This document shows positions 18,989 through 29,400 of a DNA stretch of 64,000 nucleotides, piece after piece (within the stretch, counting starts at the first letter, position 1; the number at the start of each line of letters is the position of its first letter). Location: contig NZ_QXFL01000010.1 of assembly GCF_003584125.1 (NCBI RefSeq), positions 1 to 64,000 on the forward strand, read 5' to 3'. The position numbers were made by a program, and so were the translations under genes. The notes beneath the pieces were generated by a model that did no database searches, was not told the origin of the DNA, and saw only the letters and a program-made list of their open reading frames with translations. The DNA comes from Aurantiacibacter zhengii (GTDB lineage Bacteria; Pseudomonadota; Alphaproteobacteria; Sphingomonadales; Sphingomonadaceae).

Positions 18989-21319
18989 ATGGAATTGACC
19001 CCATCCGCGATGGCCCTGCTGGGGCTGATGCTGGCCGCGTGGACCTTTGGCGCGGTGTGGCTGGTCGTGGGCTCCCTCCAGCGCGCCCGCGCGGCGCGCC
19101 ATGCCCGCAACACCGTTCGCCGCCTGTCGCGCATGATCGACGATGCGCCCGCCATTCCGCTGCTGGTGCGTGCCGATGGCAAGATAGAGGGGCCGGACAG
19201 GCTGGCCAAGTGGATCGGACTGGATACCCTGCCGGGATTTCTCAGTGAGCTGGGCGGCGGTCTGGTGGACGAGGAACTGAAGGACCTGCGTGAAGCCGTG
19301 CGCCGCACGCAGAAAACGGCCGCACCGTTCAGCATGGTCGTGACACCCAAGGGTTCCACAAAGAGCCTTGCCGTGCGCGGGCAGCTGGCCGATCCGGTCA
19401 TCGCCACGGGCGGAGCTGCCATGGTATGGTGGTTCGACTTTTCCGAAAGCCAGGGCGAACTTGCTCGCCTGCGCGAGGAAACCGCCCGCGCGCGCAACGA
19501 TTTCGCTGCGCTGGTCGGCCTGATTGAGGCCGCGCCCATGCCGATGTGGTTCCGCGGCCCGGAAATGGACCTGCGCCTGGTCAACAGCGCCTATGTCACC
19601 GCAGTGGGCGCGAAGGATGCCGCGAGCGTGGTGGACAAGCAGATCGAACTGGTGGAACCGGTGGACGGTCTTTCAGCAGCGCAGATCGCCGGACAGGCGC
19701 ACAGCCGCGACCTGCCGGTGGAGCGGATCGTCCAGGCAACCGTGGGCAACCAGCGCCGCACACTCCGCGTGTCGGACCTGCCGCTGGGAGAGGAAGGCGT
19801 TGCCGGATACGCCATCGATATCGAGGAGATGGAGGAGCAGACACGCGCCTTCCGCGCTTTCCGTGCGGCCCAGCGCTCAATGCTCGACCAGCTTTCCATC
19901 GGCGTGGCGCAGTTCGATCCCGACCGCCGCCTCGCCTTTTCCAACCAGCCATTCCAGCGCATCTTTGCATTGCCCGGTTCCGCCCGTGTGGACCCGCCCG
20001 ATTTCGACCGGTTCCTGGACCTTGCCCGCGACGCTGGCCGACTGCCCGAAACGCGCGATTTTCCGTCGTGGCGGGCAGAACTGGCGGCATGGTTTACCCA
20101 GGATGCCCCGGTGGAGGATGCCTGGACGCTGCCTGACAGCACCCACCTGCGCATCGTCGCCCAGCCGCTGCCCGACGGCGGTCTCGTGCTGGTGGCGGAG
20201 GACAGGTCCGAACAGCTTGCGCTTTCGGCCACGCGCGACACGCTGCTGCGCACCCGGACCGCCACTTTCGATTCGCTTTTCGAATCGCTCGCGGTGTTCG
20301 CGCCCGACGGCCGGATGCAGCTGTGGAACCGCCGGTTCCCCGCCATCTGGAACCTGCCGGAAGAGTTCTTCGACGAGCATCCCCATGTCGACGAATTGCT
20401 CGACCGAATTGCGGACCGTCTGGCGCGGCCCGGTCAACGCACCGCCATTGCCGAAGTCGTGCGCGCTGCCACGCTGGACCGGCAGCAGCGCGGCGGGCGG
20501 GTAGTGCTATCCGACGGGCGTACGCTGGAATTCGCCGGTGTTCCCTTGCCCGATGGCAACGGCCTGCTGACGGTGCTGGACGTAACCGATTCCACCAAGG
20601 CGGAAGAGGCCCTGCGCGAACGCAACCAGGCGCTGGAGGAGGCGGACGCGGTGAAGACGCGGTTCCTTGCCAACATGAGCTACGAATTCCGCACGCCGCT
20701 GACATCCATCGGCGGCTTTGCCGAATTGCTGCAGACCGGGGTCGCGGGCGAACTCTCGGACCAGGGCAAGGAATATGTGGGCGCGATCATCGCCTCGGTG
20801 GAGCGGCTGTCGCAACAGATCGAATCGGTGCTGGACCTGACGCAGAGCGAGGCTGGCCTGCTGCCCATCGCCACCGAGGAATTGGAACTGCTGAGCTTTG
20901 CCACACAGGTGGTGCGGGCGCGGGAAGACGCCATCGAGGCAAAGAATATCACCCTGGACCTGCGCGGCGACAAGAGCGCGGGATCGGTACAGGCAGACCG
21001 CCGCCAGTTGAGCCGCGCGGTGGGCAACCTGCTCGACAATGCCATTGCCGCGACGCCTGAAGGCGGGCGTATCCTCGTCGCGCTGGGCCGCCGTAAATCG
21101 GGCGCCCGCATCGTGATTTCAGATAATGGCGAGGGGATGCGCCCCAGCGAACTCGCCCGCGCGCTGGACGGCTATCGCCTGAGCGGCAGCGACGGAAAGG
21201 ATGGCAAGCGCGGCCTCGGCCTGCCGCTCGCCCGCCAGTTGATCGAGGCCCATGGCGGCAGGCTGGAAATCCAGTCGGAGAAGGGCGGAGGCACAACGGC
21301 GACGGTGAAGCTGCCTTGA
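18989..21319 (+). CDS. divL: DivL-type PAS/kinase-fold protein with Tyr in place of the phospho-His
   Basis: A 776-residue membrane-anchored sensor protein. One N-terminal membrane segment (about 8-30) is followed by several PAS-like domains (about 180-540), a dimerisation helix and a HATPase domain. The H-box reads NMSYEFRTPL: residue 565 is Tyr, not the usual His. ATP-site motifs are intact (NLLDNA about 682, DNGEGM about 712, GLGLPLA about 743). Length, architecture and the Tyr match Caulobacter DivL, which regulates the CckA phosphorelay and so CtrA activity in the cell cycle rather than acting as a normal kinase. Its TGA overlaps the tsaE TTG start, so it heads a long operon. Confidence 0.9.
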   Translation: MELTPSAMALLGLMLAAWTFGAVWLVVGSLQRARAARHARNTVRRLSRMIDDAPAIPLLVRADGKIEGPDRLAKWIGLDTLPGFLSELGGGLVDEELKDLREAVRRTQKTAAPFSMVVTPKGSTKSLAVRGQLADPVIATGGAAMVWWFDFSESQGELARLREETARARNDFAALVGLIEAAPMPMWFRGPEMDLRLVNSAYVTAVGAKDAASVVDKQIELVEPVDGLSAAQIAGQAHSRDLPVERIVQATVGNQRRTLRVSDLPLGEEGVAGYAIDIEEMEEQTRAFRAFRAAQRSMLDQLSIGVAQFDPDRRLAFSNQPFQRIFALPGSARVDPPDFDRFLDLARDAGRLPETRDFPSWRAELAAWFTQDAPVEDAWTLPDSTHLRIVAQPLPDGGLVLVAEDRSEQLALSATRDTLLRTRTATFDSLFESLAVFAPDGRMQLWNRRFPAIWNLPEEFFDEHPHVDELLDRIADRLARPGQRTAIAEVVRAATLDRQQRGGRVVLSDGRTLEFAGVPLPDGNGLLTVLDVTDSTKAEEALRERNQALEEADAVKTRFLANMSYEFRTPLTSIGGFAELLQTGVAGELSDQGKEYVGAIIASVERLSQQIESVLDLTQSEAGLLPIATEELELLSFATQVVRAREDAIEAKNITLDLRGDKSAGSVQADRRQLSRAVGNLLDNAIAATPEGGRILVALGRRKSGARIVISDNGEGMRPSELARALDGYRLSGSDGKDGKRGLGLPLARQLIEAHGGRLEIQSEKGGGTTATVKLP

Positions 21320-21753
21320 GGATCGAACTTCCGGACCTGAAGGCGATGCAGGGCTTCGGCCAGCGCATCGCGGCCCGGCTGCAGTCCGGCGATGTCGTGG
21401 CGCTGACAGGTGGCCTCGGTACTGGCAAGACGACCCTCTCGCGCGAAATCCTGTCCGCACTGGGCCATGAAGGCGAGGTGCCTTCGCCGACCTTTACGAT
21501 CATCGAAACCTACGACCATCTCGATCCGCCGGTGGTCCACGCTGATTTCTACCGCCTCGAGCATCCGTCGGAGGCAGAGCAGCTTGGCCTCGACGATTAC
21601 CGTGAGGGCGCAGCCTTGCTGGCCGAGTGGCCCGACCACGCTGGCGGATTTGCGAATGAGGCAGCCTGCCTGCAAATCACGCTGGAAATTGCCGGTGTCG
21701 GACGCATTGCCGTTGTGGAACCGGGCGCAGGTTGGCAAGGACGCTGGCCATGA
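21316..21753 (+). CDS. tsaE: tRNA threonylcarbamoyladenosine biosynthesis ATPase TsaE
   Basis: A 145-residue P-loop ATPase. Walker A GGLGTGKTTLSRE (about 32-44), then the family signatures SPTFTIIETYD and HADFYRLEHPSEAEQLGLDDY. TsaE works with TsaB and TsaD to make t6A37 in tRNAs reading ANN codons. TTG start overlaps the divL stop; its TGA overlaps the next gene's ATG (ATGA), so translation is coupled along the operon. Confidence 0.95.
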   Translation: MRIELPDLKAMQGFGQRIAARLQSGDVVALTGGLGTGKTTLSREILSALGHEGEVPSPTFTIIETYDHLDPPVVHADFYRLEHPSEAEQLGLDDYREGAALLAEWPDHAGGFANEAACLQITLEIAGVGRIAVVEPGAGWQGRWP

Positions 21754-22742
21754 CATCGACTCTTCCCGCAGGGCTGGACGAATTTCTGGAAACCGCCGGT
21801 TGGCATGGCGCCGAGATCGAGCCGCTGCCCGGCGACGCCAGCTTCCGCCGCTATTTTCGTGTCCGCTCCGGTGACAATCACGCCATGCTGATGGACGCAC
21901 CGCCTCCGCACGAGGACCCCGGTCCATTCCTGCACGTCGGTAAATGGCTGACAGGCCAAGGCCTGCGCGCACCGCAAATCCTGGCGGAGGCGCCGGAGCG
22001 CGGTCTCGTGCTGATCGAGGATTTCGGACACGACCGCATGCGCGACTGGCTGGAGGTCAATCCGGCGGAAGAACGCCGCGCCTACCGCGATGCCATCGAT
22101 GCGCTGGTGAACCTGCACCAGTGCCCGCCTGGGCCGTTCGAAAGCTATACGCTGGAGACCTACCTCCGCGAGGCTTCGCTGTTTCCCGACTGGTTCTGCA
22201 AGACCGCGGGCATGAACGTCGATTCGATGGGCTTTGCGACCGCGTGGCGCGAAGCGCTGGGGCCGCTGCTGATCCGCCAGCAGCCGGGCGTCACCGTTCT
22301 GCGCGACTATCATGCCGAAAACATCATGCTGCTTGGCCCGCAGGGGGAATATTCGGGCGAGCAGGGGCTGATCGACTTTCAGGATGCGCTTGTGGGGCAC
22401 CCCGCCTACGACATTGTCTCGCTGTTGCAGGACGCGCGGCGCGATGTGTCCGCCGATCTCGAAGCCGAGATGTTGCAGCACTACAGTAGCCGGATGGACG
22501 TGGGCGAGACATTCGCGGCGGATTACGCCGTGCTGGGCGCGCAGCGGAATGCGAAGATCGTGGGCATCTTCACCCGCCTGTGGAAGCGTGATGGGAAGGA
22601 GCGTTACCTGCCGATGATCCCGCGCGTCTGGGCTGCCATGGAGCGAAACCTTGCCCATCCCGCGCTGGAACCTGTCGCCCGCTGGTTCGCTGCCAACATA
22701 CCGGATACGGTCCGCGCAAGGCAGGGAGGCATTTTCGGGTGA
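21750..22742 (+). CDS. amgK: AmgK-like N-acetylmuramate/N-acetylglucosamine kinase
   Basis: A 330-residue aminoglycoside-phosphotransferase-fold sugar kinase. Catalytic loop VLRDYHAENIMLL and metal-binding LIDFQDALVGHPAYD are visible, as is the N-terminal GDASFRRYFR. In Pseudomonas and Caulobacter, AmgK phosphorylates the anomeric position of recycled MurNAc or GlcNAc, and MurU then makes the UDP-sugar. The partner-like nucleotidyltransferase is the next gene, overlapping by GTGA, which strongly supports this role. The pathway bypasses early peptidoglycan synthesis including the fosfomycin-sensitive MurA step. The start ATG overlaps the tsaE stop. Confidence 0.88.
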   Translation: MTSTLPAGLDEFLETAGWHGAEIEPLPGDASFRRYFRVRSGDNHAMLMDAPPPHEDPGPFLHVGKWLTGQGLRAPQILAEAPERGLVLIEDFGHDRMRDWLEVNPAEERRAYRDAIDALVNLHQCPPGPFESYTLETYLREASLFPDWFCKTAGMNVDSMGFATAWREALGPLLIRQQPGVTVLRDYHAENIMLLGPQGEYSGEQGLIDFQDALVGHPAYDIVSLLQDARRDVSADLEAEMLQHYSSRMDVGETFAADYAVLGAQRNAKIVGIFTRLWKRDGKERYLPMIPRVWAAMERNLAHPALEPVARWFAANIPDTVRARQGGIFG

Positions 22743-23455
22743 GCAAATTGGCCAGCGATACCGCGATGGTGCTTGCTGCCGGTATGGGCAAGCGCATGCG
22801 CCCGCTTACGGCCACCCAGCCAAAGCCGATGGTGCGTGTCGCGGGCAAGGCGCTGGTGGATCACGCGCTGGACAAGCTGGCCGATGCCGGCGTCGCGCGC
22901 GCGGTGGTGAACGTGCACTACCTCGCCGATTCCATCGAGGCGCACCTGGCGGAGCGCAAGCATCCGCAAATCATCATTTCCGACGAGCGCGAGCAGTTGC
23001 TGGAAACCGGCGGCGGGATCGTGAAGGCGGCAGAGCACCTTCCCGATCCGTTCTTCTGCCTGAACTCCGACAACATTTGGCTGGATGGCCCGGTCAACGC
23101 CTTTGCCGACCTGTCGGCCTTCTGGGATGCGGACAAAATGGACGCCCTGCTGCTGCTGGTGACGCACAAGGCGGCGCACAATTTCAGCGGCAAGGGCGAT
23201 TTCCACATGGATGCAGAGGGCCAGTTGCGGCGCCGCCAGTCGGGCAGGATCGCGCCCTACATCTTCACCGGCATCCAGCTGATTTCCACGCGGCTGATGC
23301 GCGATGCGCCGGATGGCGCGTTCTCCACCAACGTGTTCTGGACCCGCGCGATAGAGGAGGGCCGTCTGTACGGTACGGCCTTTACCGGGCAGTGGTTCGA
23401 GGTGGGCACGCCGCAGGCCATCCGCCCCACCGAAGAAGCCCTTTCGGAAGTATGA
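22739..23455 (+). CDS. murU: MurU-like N-acetylmuramate-1-phosphate uridylyltransferase
   Basis: A 238-residue nucleotidyltransferase of the sugar-phosphate type. Signature VLAAGMGKRMRPLT near the N terminus, then KPMVRVAGKALVDHAL, ETGGGIVKA, the metal-binding Asp in CLNSDNIWL, and EVGTPQ at the C terminus. Adjacent amgK supports conversion of MurNAc-1-P to UDP-MurNAc. A general mannose-1-P or glucose-1-P nucleotidyltransferase shares these motifs, so the assignment rests on context as well. GTG start overlaps amgK. Confidence 0.87.
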   Translation: MSKLASDTAMVLAAGMGKRMRPLTATQPKPMVRVAGKALVDHALDKLADAGVARAVVNVHYLADSIEAHLAERKHPQIIISDEREQLLETGGGIVKAAEHLPDPFFCLNSDNIWLDGPVNAFADLSAFWDADKMDALLLLVTHKAAHNFSGKGDFHMDAEGQLRRRQSGRIAPYIFTGIQLISTRLMRDAPDGAFSTNVFWTRAIEEGRLYGTAFTGQWFEVGTPQAIRPTEEALSEV

Positions 23456-23476
23456 AACCGGGTCTAGGCTGACCTG

Positions 23477-26452
23477 ATGGCGGGGCGGCAAGACATTCAA
23501 ACACCTCAGGTTTATTCCATTGCTGCGCATCGCGGATTCGCCGATGCGCTGGTGGCGGGGCTGGTGCCGCGCTACGGCGAGGACGCCTTCGGCCTTGCCC
23601 GCTTGACGCTGCTGCTGCCCAGCGCGCGAGCCGCGCGGACCATGAGCGAAGCGTTTGTCCGCCATGCGGGCGAGACTGGCCGGCCGGGTCTGCTGATGCC
23701 CCGCATGGTGCTGGTGGGCGATCTCGATCTCGACGAATCGCTGGGGCCGCTGTTCGATTCGCTGGGTGCAGGCGCTGCGATCCCGCCCGCCGCCGATCCG
23801 ACACGCCGATGGCTGCGCCTTGCCACGCTGATCCGCGAAGTCCGCGGCGACAAGGCCCCGCGGGGCGCCGCGCTGCTCCGCTTGGCGCGCGAAACCGGCC
23901 AGGTGATGGACCGCCTGCTGGTGGAGGAGATCGCCCCGGACGATCTGCTGTCGGACGGCGTGCTGGACATGGTGGGCGACCTGTCGGAGCACTGGCGGTA
24001 CAACCTGCACCTGTTCGCCACGGTACAGCGCTTGTGGCTCGACGACTTGCAGAAGCGCGGGGAGCGGGACGCTGCCGCCCGGCGCAACATGCTGTTCCGG
24101 GAGGCCGCGCGGCGCATGCGCGAAACACCGCCCGAAACGCCTTTCGTCGCCGCCGGTGTCACCAGCGCCGCACCCGCACTGGCACGGTTGCTGCGTACGG
24201 TATCCGAATTGCCGCAGGGCGCGGTGGTGCTGCCCGATCTCGACCTGTCGATGGGAGACGAGGTGTGGGACGAACTGGGCAGCGCGGGAGATACGGCAGG
24301 CGAAACCCCCTTCGCCAGCGGCGATGCGCTGACCCATCCGCAATATCATCTGAAACTGCTCCTGAACCGCATGGGCGTGGCGAGGGCCGAGGTGCAGCAA
24401 TGGCACCGTGCCGGTCTCGCCAAGGGTCCGCCAGAGCGCACGCACGCCATTTCCAGTCTCTTCCTACCGCCCGAAGCGAGCAAGGCATGGGTGAAGCTGC
24501 CCGCGGCAAAACGACGTATGTCGGGCGTGAGACTGGTAGAGACTGCCAATCCGGAAGAGGAAGCGCAGGCCGTCGCGCTGATGGTGCGGGAGGCGCTGGA
24601 CGAGCCGGAAAGGCGTGTTGCCGTCGTCACCCCCGACCGTGGCCTTGCCAGCCGTGTGGCCCAGCACCTGCGGCGCTGGCACATCGAGGCAGACGATTCC
24701 GCTGGCCGCCCGCTGGGCGAAACCGCTGCGGGGCGCGTCCTCCTTTTGCTGGCCGAAATTGCTGCTGAGCCCGCCGCACCCGTTCCCCTGATTGCCCTGC
24801 TGGAGCACCCCCTGGTGGCAGCGGGTGAGGGCAGGGCCGCGTGGCTGCGCGCCGCCCGCCGGTTCGAGCTGCAACTGCGCGGTCCGCGGAAGGCACCCGG
24901 TCTCGCCCCGCTGCACCCGCTGGCCAGGAAGGCGGGCGTCGAGCCGTGGTGGCAGGATGTCGAAGCTGCTCTTACCCCGCTGCTGGGTGCCGGTAGCGAA
25001 GCCGATCTCGCCACTTGGCTGGACCTGCTTGCCGAGGCGGGGGAGGCGCTGTGCGGCGAGAGCCTTTGGGCACGCGAGGATGGCCGGTCGTTGTCGGCCT
25101 TTGTCGAGGACCTGCGCCTTCACGCGCGCGATATCGCCACGCCGCTGGAAGCCGACGAACTGCCTTTCGTGCTGCGCGATGCGATGGACCGCGTTGCCGT
25201 GCGACCTCCCTATGGGGGTCATCCGCGGGTGGCGATCTACGGCTTGCTGGAAGCGCGCATGACGCGCGCGGACCTGGTCATCTGCGCGGGCCTGAACGAA
25301 GGGACCTGGCCGCCGCGTCCGGCAACCGATCCGCTGTTGGCACCGGGCGTCCTGCGTGCGCTGGGCGTGCCGGGCGCGGATTTCCGCATCGGCTTTTCCG
25401 CGCACGATCTTGCCGGGGCTCTCGGCGCGCCGGAGGTGGTGCTGACCCGCGCGCGGAGGGATCTTGCCGGGCCTGCCATCGCCTCCCGCTTCCTGCTGCG
25501 CGTGCGGGCCTTGCTGGGGGAGGACCTTGTTGCGAGGCACGAGGACAGGGAAGTCGTCACGCTCGCCCGCGCGCTCGACGATCCACCGCAAGTGCCGCAC
25601 GCCCCGCGCCCGCAACCGTGTCCTCCTGCCGAAATGCGGCGGCAGGACATCAGCGTTACCGCGCTCGATAGGCTGCGCAGCGATCCCTACCAGTATTACG
25701 CCGCCAAGCTGCTGCGATTGGGCGAACTCGACCATGTCGATGCCCAGCCAACGCCTGCCTGGCAGGGCGAACTGGCGCATGCGATCCTGGAGGACTGGCA
25801 CAACGGCAAGGGTGAACTTGCCGAGCTGGCCGACCGTCACCTGCGCGAAATGTCCGCCCACCCATTGATGCGCGCCCTGTGGCGGCCACGCCTGCTGGCG
25901 GCGCTGCAATGGGTTGCCGAAGCGATAGAGGCCGACCCGGAGCGCAAGCCAGTCGCCATAGAGCAATGGGGTGAAATGACCGAACGAGGCATCCGGATCT
26001 TCGGCAAGGCCGACCGGATCGACAGGCTGGCCGATGGCTCGCTCGCCGTGGTCGATTACAAGACCGGCAGTCCGCCAACCGGCGCGCAGGTAGAGGAAGG
26101 CTTTGCGCTGCAACTCGGCACCATCGGCCTGATTGCGCAGGCCGGCGGGTTCGACAACATCACCGGCGATCCGGTGAAGTTCGAATACTGGTCGCTGGGG
26201 AAGGCCAAGGCCAAGGACCACAAGACCGGCTTCGGCTATGTCTCCACCCCGCTGCTGGAAGGAAAGAAGCGCACGGGCATCCCCCCAGAAGATTTCCTGC
26301 CCGAAGCGCGTCGATACCTCGACGACGCCTTGGATCGCTGGCTGCTGGGGAATGAGCCTTTTACCGCGCGCTTAAACCCCGATGCGCCGGGCTACGACAC
26401 CTATGACCAGTTGATGCGGCTTGCCGAGTGGCAGGGGCGGGACGAGGCATGA
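23477..26452 (+). CDS. addB: Double-strand break repair protein AddB
   Basis: Large (991-residue) subunit of the alphaproteobacterial AddAB helicase-nuclease that resects DNA ends and loads RecA. The N-terminal part is the degenerate helicase-like region that in AddB reads Chi-type sequences. The C-terminal nuclease domain carries GELAHAILEDWHNG and the PD-(D/E)XK core FGKADRIDRLADGSLAVVDYKTG at about 840-862. Its TGA overlaps the addA ATG, as expected for two subunits made in equal amounts. Confidence 0.93.
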   Translation: MAGRQDIQTPQVYSIAAHRGFADALVAGLVPRYGEDAFGLARLTLLLPSARAARTMSEAFVRHAGETGRPGLLMPRMVLVGDLDLDESLGPLFDSLGAGAAIPPAADPTRRWLRLATLIREVRGDKAPRGAALLRLARETGQVMDRLLVEEIAPDDLLSDGVLDMVGDLSEHWRYNLHLFATVQRLWLDDLQKRGERDAAARRNMLFREAARRMRETPPETPFVAAGVTSAAPALARLLRTVSELPQGAVVLPDLDLSMGDEVWDELGSAGDTAGETPFASGDALTHPQYHLKLLLNRMGVARAEVQQWHRAGLAKGPPERTHAISSLFLPPEASKAWVKLPAAKRRMSGVRLVETANPEEEAQAVALMVREALDEPERRVAVVTPDRGLASRVAQHLRRWHIEADDSAGRPLGETAAGRVLLLLAEIAAEPAAPVPLIALLEHPLVAAGEGRAAWLRAARRFELQLRGPRKAPGLAPLHPLARKAGVEPWWQDVEAALTPLLGAGSEADLATWLDLLAEAGEALCGESLWAREDGRSLSAFVEDLRLHARDIATPLEADELPFVLRDAMDRVAVRPPYGGHPRVAIYGLLEARMTRADLVICAGLNEGTWPPRPATDPLLAPGVLRALGVPGADFRIGFSAHDLAGALGAPEVVLTRARRDLAGPAIASRFLLRVRALLGEDLVARHEDREVVTLARALDDPPQVPHAPRPQPCPPAEMRRQDISVTALDRLRSDPYQYYAAKLLRLGELDHVDAQPTPAWQGELAHAILEDWHNGKGELAELADRHLREMSAHPLMRALWRPRLLAALQWVAEAIEADPERKPVAIEQWGEMTERGIRIFGKADRIDRLADGSLAVVDYKTGSPPTGAQVEEGFALQLGTIGLIAQAGGFDNITGDPVKFEYWSLGKAKAKDHKTGFGYVSTPLLEGKKRTGIPPEDFLPEARRYLDDALDRWLLGNEPFTARLNPDAPGYDTYDQLMRLAEWQGRDEA

Positions 26453-29400
26453 GCGGCCCAAGAACAGGTCGGGTCTTCCCCCTCAAGGACAACCAGTCGC
26501 TGGCTGTCGATCCGCGCGACAGCGTGTGGCTGTCCGCGTCGGCGGGCACCGGCAAGACGCAGGTGCTGTCCGCCCGCGTGCTGCGCCTGCTGCTGACGCC
26601 GGGCGTGCGGCCCGAGCATATCCTGTGCCTCACCTTCACCAAGGCAGGCGCCGCCGAAATGGCAACCCGCGTGAACGAGGTGCTGGCGAACTGGGTCCGG
26701 ATGGAGGACGACCGGTTGGTGGCCGACCTGCGGGCCATCGGCGCGGATATCGATCCCGAAACCCGCGCCCGCGCCCGCACGCTGTTCGCAGCCGTGCTCG
26801 ATTGCCCCGGCGGGGGGCTGCGGATCGACACGATCCACGCGTTCTCGCAGTGGCTGCTGGCTGCATTCCCGGAAGAGGCTGGCCTGATCCCTGGCACCCG
26901 CCCGATGGAAGATCGCGACCGCGACATGCTCGCCGAGCGCGTACTGCGCGAACTGCTGGTGGACTGGGAGAAAAGCGACGCCGCGACGCAATCGGCGCTG
27001 GAAAGCCTGTCGCTGCGCATGGGCTCGGACGGGGCGCGAGGCTGGCTGATGCGCTGCGCGGCGGCGCGCGGCGTGTGGTTCGGTCCGGGTGCATGGCAAC
27101 CACCAATGGAACCGCGCGTGAAGCGGCTGCTGGGCTTGGATGCCGACGCCTCACGCCAGGATCTTGCAAAACTGTGCGCGGATGACGCGTTCGATACCGA
27201 TGCATTGCGGCAATGGCGGGCCGCGCATGCGGCGTGGGGCACGAAGACGGCGCTCGGTTGCCTTGAAGCGATCGATGGGTGGCTTGCGGGTGACCACAAT
27301 GCGCGCTTCGACAGGTGCGAGGACCTGACCAAGGCGCTGTTCACCCAGAAAGGCGATGTCCGCTCGCTCGCCAGCCTCGAAAAGCACGACCCATACGTTG
27401 CCGATAGCGCCGCCCGCGTTGCAGAGCATCTCGCGGCCATACAGGAGCAGGCGACCCTGCTCGACCTTGTCGACACCATCACCCCCGCACTGGAAGTAGG
27501 CCGCAAGTTCGCCATAGCGTGGGACGAGGCCAAGGCACGCGAGGGGCTGGTCGATTTCGACGATCTGATCATGCGCGCCGCCCGGCTTCTAGGCAATTCG
27601 GACATGTCGGCATGGATCCGCTACAAGCTGGACCGCCGCTTCGACCATATCCTAGTGGACGAGGCGCAGGATACTAACGCGGCGCAATGGGCCATCATCG
27701 ACGCGCTGACCGATGATTTCTTCGCCGGGCTGGGACAGGCCGAAGACAGGCTGCGCACGATCTTCGTGGTGGGCGATTACAAGCAGGCGATCTTCCGTTT
27801 CCAGGGAACGAGCCCGGAGAACTTTGCCGCAGCACGCGCCAGCTATGCCAGGCGGCTGTCCGACTGGGTGCAGGGCGCCGCGCAGGCGCGCCAGGGGATC
27901 GATGCGCGCACCTTGCAGGACCTTGGGCTGGGCCGGTCATACCGCACGGCGCAAAGCGTCCTCGCCTTTGTGGACGAGGCGATCGAGGCTATCGGTCACG
28001 GCAATTTCGGCCTCGACCGCAAGCCCGACCCGCACATCGGCGATGATCGCCCCGGACTTGTCACGCTGTGGGCGCCTGTTCACGGACACCCGGACGAGGT
28101 GGAGGAGGAGGGCGAAGACGGCCCCGAGATCGGCGTCTCCGAACCCGAACGCCGCATGGCCGAAAAGATCGCCGACCAGATCAAGCGCATGTGGGACGGC
28201 GGCTTCCCGCTGGTGAAAGACAAGGCAAACCCGCGCAATGCCACGCCGGGCGACTTCATGGTGCTGGTGCGCAAACGCAAGGAACTGGCCGGGCTGATCG
28301 TGGCGAAGCTGCACGCTGCGAACGTGCCCGTGGCCGGTGTCGACCGGTTGCGGCTTGGCGCGCCGCTGGCGGTGAAGGATTTGATGGCCGCGCTCCGTTT
28401 TGCCGCGCAGCCGCGCGATGACCTGAGCCTCGCCTGCCTGCTTGTCTCGCCGATTTTCGGATGGAGCCAGGGCGACCTGCTGGAATATGCCGCGCGCGAC
28501 AAGGGCGTGGCGCTGTGGGATCACCTGCGCGATCTCGACGCTGGAAGGCCGCAGGAAGCTGTCGCCATGCTCTCGCAACTGCTGGCCCTCGCTGATTTCG
28601 AGACGCCGCAGGCCCTGCTCCACTGGGTGCTGCTCGGTCCGTGGAAAGCGCGCGGCAAACTGGTCGCGAGGCTGGGCCGGGAAGCCAACGACCCGATCGA
28701 CGAACTGCTTAACGCCGCGCAGCAATTCAGCGCCTCCAGCACGCCCAGCCTGCAGGGCTTTATCCGCTGGTTCGATGCGGGCGACGGGGAACTGAAGCGC
28801 GAGGCGGAAGGTGCGGGCGACATGGTGCGGGTGATGACCGTGCATGGATCGAAGGGTTTGCAGGCACCCATCGTGATTCTGGCCGATGCCTGCGGCGATC
28901 CCGATGCCTCGCGCGCGTCCGGTCTCGAACTGGAGGAAGATCTGCCGGGCGGGGAGGGGCGCACCATCCCGTTACCGGCGCTGCGCAGCGAAGAACGGGT
29001 GGGCCGCATCCAGGCCGCTGCCGATGCCGCCAAGGCGGCCGAGCGGGAGGAGCACTGGCGACTGCTTTACGTGGCGATGACCCGCGCCGAGGAAGCGCTG
29101 TTCATCGGCGGTGCGCTGGGCAAACGGGAGAAGGAGCCTGCCGAGGACAGCTGGTATGCCCGCCTTGCGCCGCTGTTCGATGCCGTGCCGCTGGACGATC
29201 CCACTTGGGGTTGGCGGCTGGAGCGCGGAGAGCATGCCGAAGCCGTGCCGCACAAGTCGCAACAGGCATTGCCGATCCCGCCGGTGCTGCCGAGGTGGGC
29301 GACCACGCCCATCGGACCCGAACCGCGCCCGCCGCGCCCTCTTGCGCCGTCTGCCGGGATGGATGAGCAGGGCGCGGATCCGCCGCTACCCGCCGATCAG

